Shown here one piece after another: positions 22,540 through 31,775 of a DNA stretch of 32,144 nucleotides. This DNA comes from Comamonadaceae bacterium. GTDB taxonomy: Bacteria > Pseudomonadota > Gammaproteobacteria > Burkholderiales > Burkholderiaceae_C. The notes beneath the pieces were generated by a model. It had not been told where the DNA came from. It worked only from the letters and a program-made list of their open reading frames with translations, and made no database searches. The translations under genes were made by a program, and so were the position numbers. The stretch covers positions 1-32,144 of the forward strand of contig CANFOS010000032.1 of the NCBI GenBank assembly GCA_947448735.1, in the 5' to 3' direction. Each line of letters opens with the position of its first letter. The stretch's first letter is position 1.

Positions 22540-22872
22540 TCACACCGTGGCGCCGACGGCATTGACCTGAATCTGCTCTTTGAGTTTGTGGCTCGCATGA
22601 AAAGTCACCACACGGCGAGCCTCAATCGGTATCGCCTCTCCGGTGCGCGGGTTGCGGCCAGGGCGCGGCGCTTTGGTGCGTATCTGAAAGTTGCCGAATC
22701 CTGAAATCTTGACGTCAGTACCTTCTACCAACTGGTCAGAAATCAGGTCAAAAAAAGCATCGATCATGTCTTTGGATTCGCGCTTGTTCAGACCAATCTG
22801 TTCAAAAAGAAGTTCTGCCAGGTGTGCCTTGGTCAGCGCCGGTGTTTCCAGGCTTTCGATCGAAAATTCCAT
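22540..22872 (-). CDS. ihfA: Integration host factor subunit alpha
   Basis: 110 residues. The N-terminal helices ([29 protein letters not shown]) and [42 protein letters not shown] are diagnostic of IHF-alpha. The proline-tipped DNA-intercalating arm [10 protein letters not shown] is included. As a heterodimer with IhfB it bends DNA sharply in recombination, replication and transcription. It follows pheT with a 45-base gap, the same order as in Escherichia coli (pheST-ihfA). Confidence 0.97.
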   Translation of the reverse strand: MEFSIESLETPALTKAHLAELLFEQIGLNKRESKDMIDAFFDLISDQLVEGTDVKISGFGNFQIRTKAPRPGRNPRTGEAIPIEARRVVTFHASHKLKEQIQVNAVGATV

Positions 22873-22917
22873 ATCGGCCCTCTTGCCTCTTGTTCGTGAC
22901 TTGTTATTTTTGGCTCA

Positions 22918-25344
22918 TCAAGCGCGCAGCCGGGCTTGAAGTGTTGTCTGCAAATGACTCACCACTGACTGAACTACGGTCTCTATCTGAGCTTCTGTCA
23001 GTGTAGCGTTCGGGCTGGAAAGCTGCAAACGCACAGCCAGGCTTTTCTCGCCCAACTGCATCGCTGTGTTGCCAGCCAGAGGCCTGTAAACATCAAACAA
23101 GACAGCACCTTTGAGCAGGCTGTCAGTAGGAGCCTGGTCGATGGCGGCCATCAGCGCAGCATGCGTGACCCGCTCGGGCACGATGACCGCGATGTCGCGC
23201 TCCACAGCTTGCAGCTTGCTGACAGCCTCAAACACGGGTACGGGTCGCTGAAGCACGGCATCGAGCGCCAGCTCAAACATTAGCGGCGCTTGCGCCAGCT
23301 CATAGCCCTGGCGCCACTTGGGATGCAACTCACCGACATGGCCGATCAATTGCCCCGCCACAGAAATACTGGCGCAACGGCCAGGATGCATGGCAGGATG
23401 CTCGGCCGGTGCAAAGCTTGCCTTGAGCGGCGCCAGCAAGGCCTCGATATCGCCTTTGACATCAAAGAAATCAACTGTTTTCGCGGGCTGATCCCAGTTC
23501 AAAGCGGCGCGTGGCCCATAAGCCAAACCAGCGACCCGCATGGGCTGGTCAAAACCAGCGACGGTGGTGTCTGTGTTCTGGCTTTGTGCGTCGCGCAAGA
23601 AAACGCGGCCCAGTTCAAAGACATTCACGCGTGGTGCCTTGCGGTCAAGGTTGAACTTGAGCACCTGCAACAGCGAGCCGATCAAAGACGAGCGCATCAC
23701 GCTCATCTGGCTGGCAATCGGGTTCAGCAGTTTGATCGGGTTGGGGTTGCCTGCAAGCTCGTGCTCCCAGCGCTCTTCGACAAAACTGAAGTTGATCGTT
23801 TCCTGGTAACCCAGCGATGCCAGCGAGCGCCGAACCGCAAATGGGCTGCGTTCTGCCTCACGCCTTAACTTGGCCGTGATGGGTGCCAGCGGCGGGGTTG
23901 CAGGCAGGTTGTTGTAGCCCACCATGCGCACGACTTCTTCAATCAGGTCTTCTTCAATTTGCAAGTCAAAACGGTAGCTGGGTGGTGTGACTGTCAAGGT
24001 GCCGTCACCTTCTGCCAACGGCAAGCCGAGGCGCTGGAGCACCTGCACGCACTGCGCCTGTGTCAAGGGCATGCCAATGACCTTGACAGCGCGCGCCACG
24101 CGCAATGTCACGGGGGTAGCAGTGGGCAGATTAACCCGTGCATCGTCCATCGGGCCGCAGGCTGTCTGTGGCGTACCGCAAATGTCGATGATGAGTTGGG
24201 TGATGCGCTCAATGTGCTCCACCGTTTGGCCAGGGTCGACACCGCGTTCGAAACGGTGACCCGCATCGGTTGAAAAGTTGTAGCGGCGCGAGCGGCCCGC
24301 GATGGCTTTGGGCCACCAGAAAGCGGCTTCAAGGTAAACATGTTGTGTATCGTCGGACACGGCGGTGGCGTCGCCGCCCATGATGCCGGCGAGTGACTCG
24401 ACCTGAACATCATCGGCAATCACGCCCACTTTTTCATCGACGGTGACGGTATTGCCATTGAGCAGCTTGAGTGTCTCGCCTGCTTTGCCCCAACGCACGT
24501 CCAGCCCGCCCTGAATTTTGTCCAAGTCAAAAATATGGGAAGGCCGACCCAGTTCAAACATCACATAGTTTGATATGTCAACCAGCGCCGTCACGCTGCG
24601 CTGGCCACAACGTGCGAGGCGGTCCACCATCCACTGGGGCGTTACCGCTTTGGTATTGACGTTTTTGATCACGCGGCCTGAAAAGCGGCCACACAAATCA
24701 GGCGCACTGATCTTGACGGGCAAACGCGTCGCGTCGCTGACGGCAACAGCGGGAAACACCTGCGCTTTGAGTGGCGCGCCCGTCAAGGCAGCCACTTCAC
24801 GCGCAACGCCGTACACGCTCAGGCAGTGCGCCAGGTTTGGCGTGAGTTTCAGGGTGAAAAGCGTGTCATCCAGATTCAGATGTTCGCGAATATCCTTGCC
24901 CAGCGGGGCATCAAGCGCGAGTTCAAGCAGCCCCCCATGATCATCCGAGAGTTTGAGCTCGCGCGATGAGCAAAGCATGCCTTGGCTTTCAACGCCGCGC
25001 AGTTGCCCGACCTTGATCAAGAAGGGCTTGCCATCTTCACCGGGCGGCAGTTCTGCACCGACCAGCGCGCAAGGCACTTTGATACCGACGCGAGCGTTAG
25101 GAGCGCCGCAAACGATGTTGAGCAAGCTGCCCTGCCCGACATCGACCTCGCACACCTGCAGCTTGTCGGCATTCGGGTGTTTGGCAGCAGACTTGATTTC
25201 ACCGACGACGATTTTTGAAAAGGGTGGCGCAACCGGCTTGAGCTCTTCGACCTCCAGGCCGGCCATGGTGAGTGTCTCGGCGAGTTGCGCTGTCGTCAGG
25301 GGTGGGTTGCAAAATTCTCGCAACCAGGATTCTGGAAATTGCAT
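22918..25344 (-). CDS. pheT: Phenylalanine--tRNA ligase beta subunit
   Basis: 808 residues, full length. It begins MQFPESWLREFCNPPLTTAQLAETLTMAGLEVEEL, then a tRNA-binding EMAP-like domain (about 39-150, KIVVGEIKSAAKHPNADKLQVCEVD). The B3/B4 editing domain and B5 (about 400-475) follow, then the catalytic-like core and the C-terminal ferredoxin-fold anticodon-binding domain (about 714-807, FEAVSKLQAVERDIAVIVPERV). It pairs with PheS as an alpha2-beta2 enzyme that charges tRNA-Phe and edits Tyr-tRNA-Phe. It starts 25 bases after pheS with a GAAGGT site. Confidence 0.97.
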   Translation of the reverse strand: MQFPESWLREFCNPPLTTAQLAETLTMAGLEVEELKPVAPPFSKIVVGEIKSAAKHPNADKLQVCEVDVGQGSLLNIVCGAPNARVGIKVPCALVGAELPPGEDGKPFLIKVGQLRGVESQGMLCSSRELKLSDDHGGLLELALDAPLGKDIREHLNLDDTLFTLKLTPNLAHCLSVYGVAREVAALTGAPLKAQVFPAVAVSDATRLPVKISAPDLCGRFSGRVIKNVNTKAVTPQWMVDRLARCGQRSVTALVDISNYVMFELGRPSHIFDLDKIQGGLDVRWGKAGETLKLLNGNTVTVDEKVGVIADDVQVESLAGIMGGDATAVSDDTQHVYLEAAFWWPKAIAGRSRRYNFSTDAGHRFERGVDPGQTVEHIERITQLIIDICGTPQTACGPMDDARVNLPTATPVTLRVARAVKVIGMPLTQAQCVQVLQRLGLPLAEGDGTLTVTPPSYRFDLQIEEDLIEEVVRMVGYNNLPATPPLAPITAKLRREAERSPFAVRRSLASLGYQETINFSFVEERWEHELAGNPNPIKLLNPIASQMSVMRSSLIGSLLQVLKFNLDRKAPRVNVFELGRVFLRDAQSQNTDTTVAGFDQPMRVAGLAYGPRAALNWDQPAKTVDFFDVKGDIEALLAPLKASFAPAEHPAMHPGRCASISVAGQLIGHVGELHPKWRQGYELAQAPLMFELALDAVLQRPVPVFEAVSKLQAVERDIAVIVPERVTHAALMAAIDQAPTDSLLKGAVLFDVYRPLAGNTAMQLGEKSLAVRLQLSSPNATLTEAQIETVVQSVVSHLQTTLQARLRA

Positions 25345-25369
25345 GGTCTTACCTTCTTATTCTTGTTTT

Positions 25370-26425
25370 TTATGACTGGAATTGCGACAAGAAACGGACA
25401 TCGCCATCAAAAAACAGGCGCAGGTCATTCACGCCGTAGCGCAGCATGGTCAATCGGTCGGGGCCCATGCCAAAGGCAAACCCAATGTATTTTTCAGGGT
25501 CGAGGCCCATATTGCGAACCACGTTTGGGTGCACCTGGCCCGAACCCGCCACTTCCAGCCAGCGGCCTGCAAGCGGGCCGGTCTGGAATTGAATGTCTAT
25601 TTCAGCGCTGGGCTCAGTAAACGGGAAAAAGCTGGGCCGAAAGCGCAGCACCAAGTCATCGCTTTCAAAAAACGTGCGGCAAAAATCGGTGAAGACAAAC
25701 TTCAGATCCTTGAAGCTGACGTTCTCGCCAATCCACAGCCCTTCGCACTGGTGGAACATGGGCGAATGCGTGGCGTCGCTGTCAACGCGGTACGTGCGGC
25801 CTGGGGCAATCACCCGAATCTCGGGCATGGCGTGACCCGCATCAATGGTGGCGCGATGCTTTTTAACATGCTGCACCGCGTAGCGAACCTGCATCGGGCT
25901 GGTGTGTGTGCGAAGCAAGTTGGGCGCAGTCTCTGTGCCGCCTTCAACATAAAAGGTGTCGTGCATGGAGCGTGCCGGATGGTCTTCAGGCGTATTGAGC
26001 GCCGTGAAGTTGAACCAGTCGGTTTCAATCTCTGGGCCTTGAGCCACATCAAAACCCATCGAGCCAAATATTGCCTCAATACGCTCCAGGGTGAGGGACA
26101 CCGGGTGCAAGCCGCCCTGGGTGTGCTGACGGCCTGGCAAGCTCACATCGAGTGCCTCTGCCTTGAGCTGCTTTTGCAGTTCTGCGTCCGCCAGTTCTTG
26201 CCGCCTGTCATTGAGCGCGGCTTCAATCGCCTGCTTGGACAGATTGATGGCTGCGCCGCGTGATTTTTTTTCGTCAACCGACAGCTGCGCCATGCCCTTC
26301 ATCAGCTCGGTGACACGGCCAGTTTTACCCAGAAAAAGCGCTTTGGCGTTTTCCAGGTCAGCGGGCGTGAGGGCCGCGCTGAACGAAGCTTTGGCATCGC
26401 CAACAATCGTTTCTAAATCAATCAT
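25370..26425 (-). CDS. pheS: Phenylalanine--tRNA ligase alpha subunit
   Basis: 351 residues. The N-terminal coiled-coil (about 15-100) is followed by the class II catalytic core. Motif 2 lies in [21 protein letters not shown], the Phe-pocket segment in [12 protein letters not shown], and motif 3 in [22 protein letters not shown]. It catalyses aminoacylation of tRNA-Phe together with PheT. The gene lies downstream of rplT across a repeat copy of about 60 bases and upstream of pheT. Confidence 0.97.
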   Translation of the reverse strand: MIDLETIVGDAKASFSAALTPADLENAKALFLGKTGRVTELMKGMAQLSVDEKKSRGAAINLSKQAIEAALNDRRQELADAELQKQLKAEALDVSLPGRQHTQGGLHPVSLTLERIEAIFGSMGFDVAQGPEIETDWFNFTALNTPEDHPARSMHDTFYVEGGTETAPNLLRTHTSPMQVRYAVQHVKKHRATIDAGHAMPEIRVIAPGRTYRVDSDATHSPMFHQCEGLWIGENVSFKDLKFVFTDFCRTFFESDDLVLRFRPSFFPFTEPSAEIDIQFQTGPLAGRWLEVAGSGQVHPNVVRNMGLDPEKYIGFAFGMGPDRLTMLRYGVNDLRLFFDGDVRFLSQFQS

Positions 26426-26454
26426 GCAAGCAAACCTAAAAATGTCAGTAAAAC

Positions 26455-26525
26455 AAAAGGGCTAGAGCCTTTTCAAGCCCCAGCCCTCTATTTGTATGCG
26501 CGAGCAGCTACTGATTAAATAGCAG
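26455..26525 (-). repeat. Palindromic repeat copy 3 between rplT and pheS
   Basis: Contains the GGGCTAGAGcC core and, after a GCGCGAGCAGCTA segment, a partner TAGCAGC, i.e. the full two-part element of the family. The rplT stop codon (26515-26517) lies in the palindromic half, so the element overlaps the end of a ribosomal protein gene. Confidence 0.6.
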
Positions 26526-26877
26526 CCAGCTTGGCTTTGACTTGGCCCACGATGGCACCGAAAGCCGCGCTGTCGTTGATCGCCATATCAGACAAAACCT
26601 TGCGGTCAATCTCGATACCGGCTTTTTTCAGGCCGTTGGCAAACTGGCTGTAGGTCAGGCCGAATGAACGGGCGCCTGCATTGATACGGGCGATCCACAA
26701 CTGGCGGAACACGCGTTTTTTAGTACGGCGGTCACGGTAGGCATATTGCCCAGCCTTCATGACCGCTTCTTTGGCGATCCGGAAGACGTTGCCGCGGCGA
26801 CCGCGGAAACCTTTTGCAAGGGCTAAAACTTTTTTGTGGCGGGCGCGAGCCGTTACACCACGTTTGACGCGAGGCAT
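26515..26877 (-). CDS. rplT: 50S ribosomal protein L20
   Basis: 120 residues, standard length: [38 protein letters not shown]..., [23 protein letters not shown] and the C-terminal [19 protein letters not shown]. It binds 23S rRNA early in large-subunit assembly and in other bacteria represses its own operon. Located 26 bases after rpmI. Confidence 0.98.
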   Translation of the reverse strand: MPRVKRGVTARARHKKVLALAKGFRGRRGNVFRIAKEAVMKAGQYAYRDRRTKKRVFRQLWIARINAGARSFGLTYSQFANGLKKAGIEIDRKVLSDMAINDSAAFGAIVGQVKAKLAAI

Positions 26878-26903
26878 GTGATTACTCCTTGTTCGTCGTT
26901 AAA

Positions 26904-27107
26904 TTAAATACCACGGCCTGGCAGCATCTGCGCCATGTGACCCATATTGGTCTCATGGACAGCGACAGCACCACGCAAGTGACGTTTGTTTTTGGTGGTC
27001 TTCTTGGTCAGGATGTGACGTTTGAAGGCTTGGCCGCGCTTGACGGTGCCACCTGGACGAACGCGGAAACGCTTTTTAGCGCCGCTCTTGGTCTTCATTT
27101 TGGGCAT
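26904..27107 (-). CDS. rpmI: 50S ribosomal protein L35
   Basis: 67 residues: [45 protein letters not shown], a complete L35. It has an AAAGGAGCA site upstream. The 195-base leader before it carries two hairpins and may be the site of L20 control. Confidence 0.98.
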   Translation of the reverse strand: MPKMKTKSGAKKRFRVRPGGTVKRGQAFKRHILTKKTTKNKRHLRGAVAVHETNMGHMAQMLPGRGI

Positions 27108-27140
27108 TTCTGCTCCTTTTCATTTGTGCTCGTGAGGCGT

Positions 27141-27190
27141 TTGCAAACAGTTTGCAACCTTGATGGCCCCGAGACACTTGTTAAAGTGTC
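27141..27190 (-). promoter_or_regulatory. Two hairpins in the infC-rpmI intergenic leader
   Basis: Two perfect stems: TTGCAAA-CAG-TTTGCAA (27141-27157) and GACACTT-N4-AAGTGTC (27173-27190). On the minus strand neither is followed by a T run, so they are not typical terminators for this operon. In E. coli, L20 represses rpmI-rplT by binding structured RNA in this same interval; a related role here is inference. Confidence 0.45.
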
Positions 27191-27302
27191 GAGTTTTTAA
27201 GCTCTTCACTTGTCAGCAGTGAGGTTTGATTCACCACTTTTTCGCAAAGCCGGACTTTCATCAGGCTTTGCAGGAACGCCTTTCGGCACCCCTTTTTTAG
27301 AC

Positions 27303-27890
27303 TCACGCCGTTGCCGGCGCTTCTACCAATACTTTGCCACCCGGCTTTTTCTTGCCCGGCGCAATCATCATCACCATCTGGCGGCCTTCCAGCTTGGGGA
27401 ACTGCTCCACCACAATCAAATCGGCCAACTCGTCCCGGATACGCGCCAGCAGGGCCAAGCCCAATTCTTGGTGCGTGATCTCGCGGCCGCGAAAGCGAAG
27501 CGTGATCTTGCATTTATCGCCATCATCCAGAAAGCGCTTGATGTTGCGCACCTTGATGTTGTAGTCACCATCGTCCGTACCCGGGCGAAACTTGACTTCC
27601 TTGACCTCGATGACCTTTTGCTTGGACTTGGCTTCCGCTGCCTTTTTTTGCTCCGCGTACTTGAACTTGCCGTAGTCCATCAACCTGCAAACCGGCGGCA
27701 CAGCCGTCGGCGAGATTTCTACCAGGTCTACGTCAGCTTCTCCAGCTAACCGCAAGGCCTCCGTGATGCTGACAACGCCGAGCGGCTCGTTGTCAGGCCC
27801 GGAAAGTCGTACTTCAAGGGCCATGATTTCACGGTTCAAGCGATGCTTGCGTTCTTCGCGTTGGCGGCGGTCACGAAATTCAGTAGCGAT
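27303..27890 (-). CDS. infC: Translation initiation factor IF-3 (ATC start)
   Basis: 195 residues when read from the ATC codon at 27888-27890. It begins [28 protein letters not shown], matching the N-terminus of beta-proteobacterial IF-3. An AAAGGA site lies about 8 bases before that ATC, and no ATG is available upstream of the conserved residues. Later starts (TTG 27839 or an internal ATG) would cut the N-terminal domain. IF-3 binds the 30S subunit and discriminates against non-AUG starts, so its own rare start gives autoregulation, known for E. coli infC (AUU). Confidence 0.95.
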   Translation of the reverse strand: MATEFRDRRQREERKHRLNREIMALEVRLSGPDNEPLGVVSITEALRLAGEADVDLVEISPTAVPPVCRLMDYGKFKYAEQKKAAEAKSKQKVIEVKEVKFRPGTDDGDYNIKVRNIKRFLDDGDKCKITLRFRGREITHQELGLALLARIRDELADLIVVEQFPKLEGRQMVMMIAPGKKKPGGKVLVEAPATA

Positions 27891-27904
27891 GGTCGGTATC
27901 CTTT

Positions 27905-27960
27905 AAAAATCTGCTATAAAAGCTATAGCTACTCGCGCACGTAATTATTGGGTTAGAAGC
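27905..27960 (+). repeat. Palindromic repeat copy 4 between infC and thrS
   Basis: Degenerate element: GCTATA...TATAGCTaCTCGCGCA, then GGGTTAGAAGC, matching in order the palindromic half and the GGGCTAGAGGC half seen in the other copies. It lies in the transcribed gap of the thrS-infC operon. Confidence 0.5.
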
Positions 27961-27996
27961 ACAATTGATCACCACAACAGGTGAAAAGCAGGCCAG

Positions 27997-29907
27997 TCAC
28001 GACAATTTTTGCGTGATGTCTGAGGCGATTTGCCGCGCAAACGCATCCAGAGGCATCACACCAAGGTCTTTGTTACCCCGGGCGCGCACTGCAACGGCTC
28101 CGGCTGCCATCTCTTTGTCGCCTACGACCAGAATGTATGGAAGCTTTTGCATCGAGTGCTCGCGTATTTTATACGTTATTTTCTCATTGCGCAGGTCCAA
28201 ATTGACCCTAAGCCCTTGATTTTGCAGCGTTTTGGCAACTTCCCGGGCGTAATCGGCCTGGGAATCGGTGATATTGAGCACGCTGACCTGCATCGGCGCC
28301 AGCCAGGTGGGCAGCGCGCCGGCATGTTCTTCGATCAAAATACCAATAAAACGTTCAAGACTGCCGACGATCGCTCGGTGCAGCATGACGGGCCTGTGAC
28401 GCGCGCCGTCTTCGCCCACATATTCAGCATCCAGCCGCTCAGGCATTGAAAAATCAACTTGCATGGTGCCGCACTGCCACTGGCGACCAATCGCGTCTTT
28501 GAGCGTGTACTCAATCTTGGGACCGTAAAACGCACCGTCACCCGGGGCAATTTCAAATTCACAACCCGACGCGCGCAAACTTTCCATCAGCGCATGTTCG
28601 GCTTTGTCCCAACTTTCGTCCGAGCCAATCCGCGCCTCGGGCCGGGTGGCGACTTTGTAAATGATGTTTTTAAAGCCAAAGTCGGTGTAGACCTTTTGCA
28701 GCAGCGTGGTGTAGTCCACGCATTCTTTCAAAATCTGCTCTTCGGTGCAAAAAATGTGGCCGTCGTCCTGGGTGAAGCCGCGCACCCGCATGATGCCGTG
28801 CAGCCCACCCGAAGGCTCGTTGCGATGGCACTGGCCGAACTCGCCGTAGCGCAGCGGCAAGTCGCGATAGCTTTTGATGCCCTGCTTGAAAATCAGAATA
28901 TGGCCGGGGCAGTTCATGGGCTTAAGGGCGTATTCGCGTTTTTCACTCTCGGTCGTGAACATGTTGTCGCGGTATTTGTCCCAGTGGCCGGTTTTTTCCC
29001 ACAGGGTTTTGTCAATGACTTGCGGGCCCTTGACTTCCTGGTAGCCATTGTCCTGGTAGACCTTGCGCATGTACTGCTCAACGCCCTGCCACAGGGTCCA
29101 GCCCTTGGGGTGCCAAAAGACAAGACCAGGCGCGTGGTCGTCAATATGAAACAGATCGAGTTCTTTGCCCAGTCTGCGGTGGTCGCGCTTTTCGGCTTCT
29201 TCAAGCTGTGTCAGGTAGTGCTGCAAATCGTCTTTGGTGGCCCAGGCCGTGCCGTACACGCGTTGCAGCATCTCATTGCGGTGGTCGCCGCGCCAGTAGG
29301 CGCCAGCCAGCTTCATGAGTTTGAAAAATTTCAGCTTGCCCGTGCTGGGCACATGCGGGCCACGGCACAGGTCTTCGAAGTTGCCTTCTCGGTACAGCGA
29401 AACATCTTCGCCCGCTGGAATACTGGCAATGATTTCGGCCTTGTAATGTTCGCCAATGCTGTTGAAGTGCGCCACCGCCTCATCACGCGGCAGCACGCGG
29501 CGCGTCACGGGTTCGTCTTTGGCTGCCAGCTCGGTCATGCGCTTTTCAATCGCCGCCAAGTCTTCAGGCGTGAAAGCGCGCTTGTACGAAAAGTCGTAGA
29601 AAAAGCCATTTTCAATCACCGGGCCGATCGTGACTTGTGCGTCAGGAAAAAGCGCTTTGACGGCGTAGGCCAGCAAGTGCGCGGTCGAATGGCGGATCAG
29701 ATCCAGGCCTTCCGCGTCTTTGGCAGTGATGATGGCCAGCGCGCTGTCTTTTTCAATCAAATAGCTGGTGTCAACGACTTTGCCATCGACTTTGCCGCCC
29801 AGTGCAGCTTTGGCCAAGCCTGCGCCTATGGACGCGGCGACTTCAGCCACCGTGACGGCTTGTGGAAATTCGCGCCTTGAAGCATCGGGGAGCGTGATTT
29901 GAATCAT
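27997..29907 (-). CDS. thrS: Threonine--tRNA ligase
   Basis: 636 residues, full length. The N-terminal TGS domain (about 1-62) is followed by the editing domain, with [12 protein letters not shown] (HxxxH) and [12 protein letters not shown] (Cys of the Zn/editing site). The class II catalytic core shows [12 protein letters not shown], the motif-2 loop [26 protein letters not shown] and [19 protein letters not shown]. The anticodon-binding domain is at about 540-636. It charges tRNA-Thr and edits Ser-tRNA-Thr. First gene of the operon; the ATG lacks a strong Shine-Dalgarno and a terminator-like hairpin sits in its leader. Confidence 0.98.
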   Translation of the reverse strand: MIQITLPDASRREFPQAVTVAEVAASIGAGLAKAALGGKVDGKVVDTSYLIEKDSALAIITAKDAEGLDLIRHSTAHLLAYAVKALFPDAQVTIGPVIENGFFYDFSYKRAFTPEDLAAIEKRMTELAAKDEPVTRRVLPRDEAVAHFNSIGEHYKAEIIASIPAGEDVSLYREGNFEDLCRGPHVPSTGKLKFFKLMKLAGAYWRGDHRNEMLQRVYGTAWATKDDLQHYLTQLEEAEKRDHRRLGKELDLFHIDDHAPGLVFWHPKGWTLWQGVEQYMRKVYQDNGYQEVKGPQVIDKTLWEKTGHWDKYRDNMFTTESEKREYALKPMNCPGHILIFKQGIKSYRDLPLRYGEFGQCHRNEPSGGLHGIMRVRGFTQDDGHIFCTEEQILKECVDYTTLLQKVYTDFGFKNIIYKVATRPEARIGSDESWDKAEHALMESLRASGCEFEIAPGDGAFYGPKIEYTLKDAIGRQWQCGTMQVDFSMPERLDAEYVGEDGARHRPVMLHRAIVGSLERFIGILIEEHAGALPTWLAPMQVSVLNITDSQADYAREVAKTLQNQGLRVNLDLRNEKITYKIREHSMQKLPYILVVGDKEMAAGAVAVRARGNKDLGVMPLDAFARQIASDITQKLS

Positions 29908-29936
29908 TGAAAATCGTTCTCAGGGTCTGATAAAGC

Positions 29937-29960
29937 AAAAAGCGCGGTAGGTGCCGCGCT
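29937..29960 (-). terminator. Terminator-like hairpin in the thrS leader
   Basis: On the minus strand AGCGCGG (29954-29960) and CCGCGCT (29941-29947) pair around a 6-base loop and are followed by TTTTT, ending 30 bases before the thrS ATG. The upstream gene aceA has its own terminator at 30091-30128, so this one is not needed to end aceA. It may be an attenuator for thrS. A TAAAAT -10-like hexamer lies upstream in the leader. Confidence 0.6.
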
Positions 29961-30090
29961 GATGAATGGGTGAGCGTGCCTTGATTTTAAGCGACTACCC
30001 GGTTCTTGGCGGCTTCAAGCTCAAGCGGTGACGGGCCGGGCCTGCGCGGCTTGGACGAACAAGCACCATTTCACAAGAAAGTCTGACCAC

Positions 30091-30128
30091 AAAAAAGCCC
30101 GGCCACCCCAAAGAGGGCTGGCCGGGCT
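30091..30128 (-). terminator. Terminator of aceA
   Basis: AGCCCGGCCA (30096-30105) and TGGCCGGGCT (30119-30128) pair perfectly. On the minus strand the hairpin is followed by a T run (complement of 30091-30096). It lies 20 bases after the aceA stop. Confidence 0.92.
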
Positions 30129-30147
30129 GATGCAAACCGGTGTCAGA

Positions 30148-31467
30148 TCAGTGGAACTGCTCTTCTTCGGTCGAACCGGTCAGCGCGGTCACGCTTGACT
30201 TGCCTCCCTGGATCACGGTGGTGATTTCATCAAAGTAACCGGTGCCCACTTCCTGCTGGTGCGACACGAAGGTGTAGCCGCGGTCACGGGCTGCAAATTC
30301 TGGCTCCTGTACTTTTTCAATATAGGCCGTCATGCCGCGTGCAACATAGTCTTGCGCCAAGTCGAACATGTTGTACCACATGGAATGAATGCCAGCCAGG
30401 GTGATGAACTGGTATTTGTAACCCATCGCGCCGAGTTCTTTCTGGAACTTGGCAATGGTGGCGTTGTCGAGGTTTTTCTTCCAGTTAAACGATGGCGAGC
30501 AGTTGTAGGCCAGCATTTTGCCGGGGTGAACCTTGTGCACGGCGTCAGCAAACTTCTTCGCAAATTCCAGGTCAGGCGTTCCGGTTTCGCACCACACAAG
30601 GTCAGCATAGTGGGCATAAGCAACAGCGCGGCTGATGGCCTGGTCCATGCCCTTGTTGGTTTTGTAAAAGCCTTCGGCGGTGCGCTCGCCGGTGATGAAA
30701 GGCTTGTCGTTTTCGTCGTAGTCGCTGGTCAACAGGTCGGCCGCTTCTGCGTCGGTGCGGGCAATCACCAACGTGGGCACGCCGCACACGTCAGCGGCCA
30801 TGCGTGCTGCGATCAGCTTTTGGCAGGCTTCAGCCGTTGGCACCAGCACCTTGCCGCCCATGTGGCCGCATTTTTTGACCGACGCCAACTGGTCTTCAAA
30901 GTGAACGCCAGCAGCGCCAGCCTTGATCATGGCCTTCATCAGTTCAAAGGCATTGAGCACGCCGCCAAAACCGGCTTCAGCATCGGCCACGATGGGCGCG
31001 AAGTTATCGATGTAGCCCTTGTCGCCCGCGTCAATCCCTTTGGAATGCTGGATTTCGTCCGCACGGCGAAAGGTGTTGTTGATGCGCTCAACCACAGTGG
31101 GTACCGAGTCAACCGGATACAGCGACTGGTCTGGGTACATCGATGCGTAGCTGTTGTTGTCAGCAGCGACTTGCCAGCCCGACAGATAAATGGCTTTGAC
31201 GCCGGCTTTGACCTGCTGCATGGCCTGACCACCGGTGAGGGCGCCCAAGCAATTCACGTAGGGTTCGTCGTGAACCAGGTCCCAGAGCTTTTCAGCGCCA
31301 CGGCGTGCCAGTGTGTGCTCAATGTGGAAGGAACCGCGCAAGCGCACCACATCGGCCGCGCTGTAACCGCGCTTGATGCCCTTCCAGCGCGGATTGGTGG
31401 CCCAGTCTTTTTCAAGCGCAGCGATCTGCTGCTCACGTGTCAATTGGTCATTCAGGGTTTGGGGCAT
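30148..31467 (-). CDS. aceA: Isocitrate lyase
   Basis: 439 residues. The catalytic loop [13 protein letters not shown] contains the active-site Cys200. Other family segments are the N-terminal [19 protein letters not shown], the metal-binding [25 protein letters not shown] and the C-terminal [12 protein letters not shown]. It splits isocitrate into succinate and glyoxylate, the first step of the glyoxylate bypass for growth on acetate or fatty acids. A GGAG site precedes the ATG. Malate synthase is not in the window. Upstream palindromes at 31556-31678 point to transcriptional control by a dimeric regulator. Confidence 0.98.
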   Translation of the reverse strand: MPQTLNDQLTREQQIAALEKDWATNPRWKGIKRGYSAADVVRLRGSFHIEHTLARRGAEKLWDLVHDEPYVNCLGALTGGQAMQQVKAGVKAIYLSGWQVAADNNSYASMYPDQSLYPVDSVPTVVERINNTFRRADEIQHSKGIDAGDKGYIDNFAPIVADAEAGFGGVLNAFELMKAMIKAGAAGVHFEDQLASVKKCGHMGGKVLVPTAEACQKLIAARMAADVCGVPTLVIARTDAEAADLLTSDYDENDKPFITGERTAEGFYKTNKGMDQAISRAVAYAHYADLVWCETGTPDLEFAKKFADAVHKVHPGKMLAYNCSPSFNWKKNLDNATIAKFQKELGAMGYKYQFITLAGIHSMWYNMFDLAQDYVARGMTAYIEKVQEPEFAARDRGYTFVSHQQEVGTGYFDEITTVIQGGKSSVTALTGSTEEEQFH

Positions 31468-31555
31468 GGTGAACTCCGTAAGTTAAGAAAAATCAAATGT
31501 CAAAAAAGGGGGAGGCAAAAATGGCGTCGCCGTCTTGAGCGATGCTGAATTTTAG

Positions 31556-31678
31556 GTCTTATACAAGAGTTAATCAGCTCTTATGTCTTATATAAGACAA
31601 TTTATTTATTTGAATTAAATCAATGACTTATAAACTTTAATTCACGATGCGGAATTTAATTTCTTATATTGAGAAATT
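31556..31678. promoter_or_regulatory. aceA upstream region with three palindromic operator-like sites
   Basis: In a strongly AT-rich stretch: GTCTTATATAAGAC (31585-31598), a perfect 14-bp palindrome; GTCTTATACAAGAG (31556-31569), the same box with 12 of 14 matching, 29 bp away; and AATTTCT-N7-AGAAATT (31658-31678), a perfect 7-bp-arm palindrome with a related TCTTATAT core. GTCTTATA-type boxes are familiar to me upstream of central-carbon genes in Burkholderiales, but the binding protein is not identifiable from this window. Confidence 0.65.
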
Positions 31679-31775
31679 TTCTTGCAGTGCAGCATCTCGC
31701 TTTTTCACAATACAAAATATGGTTTCTAACTTGTGAAATGAAGCAGCACGTCGATGTTGGCGACCTGCACGCATC

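Noticed and set aside
28459..29880. 473-codon open frame antisense to thrS
   Set aside because: Shadow of thrS, composed of Val/Ala/Arg/Phe-rich sequence with no domain.
30259..31548. 429-codon open frame antisense to aceA
   Set aside because: Shadow of aceA; no domain and no start signals.
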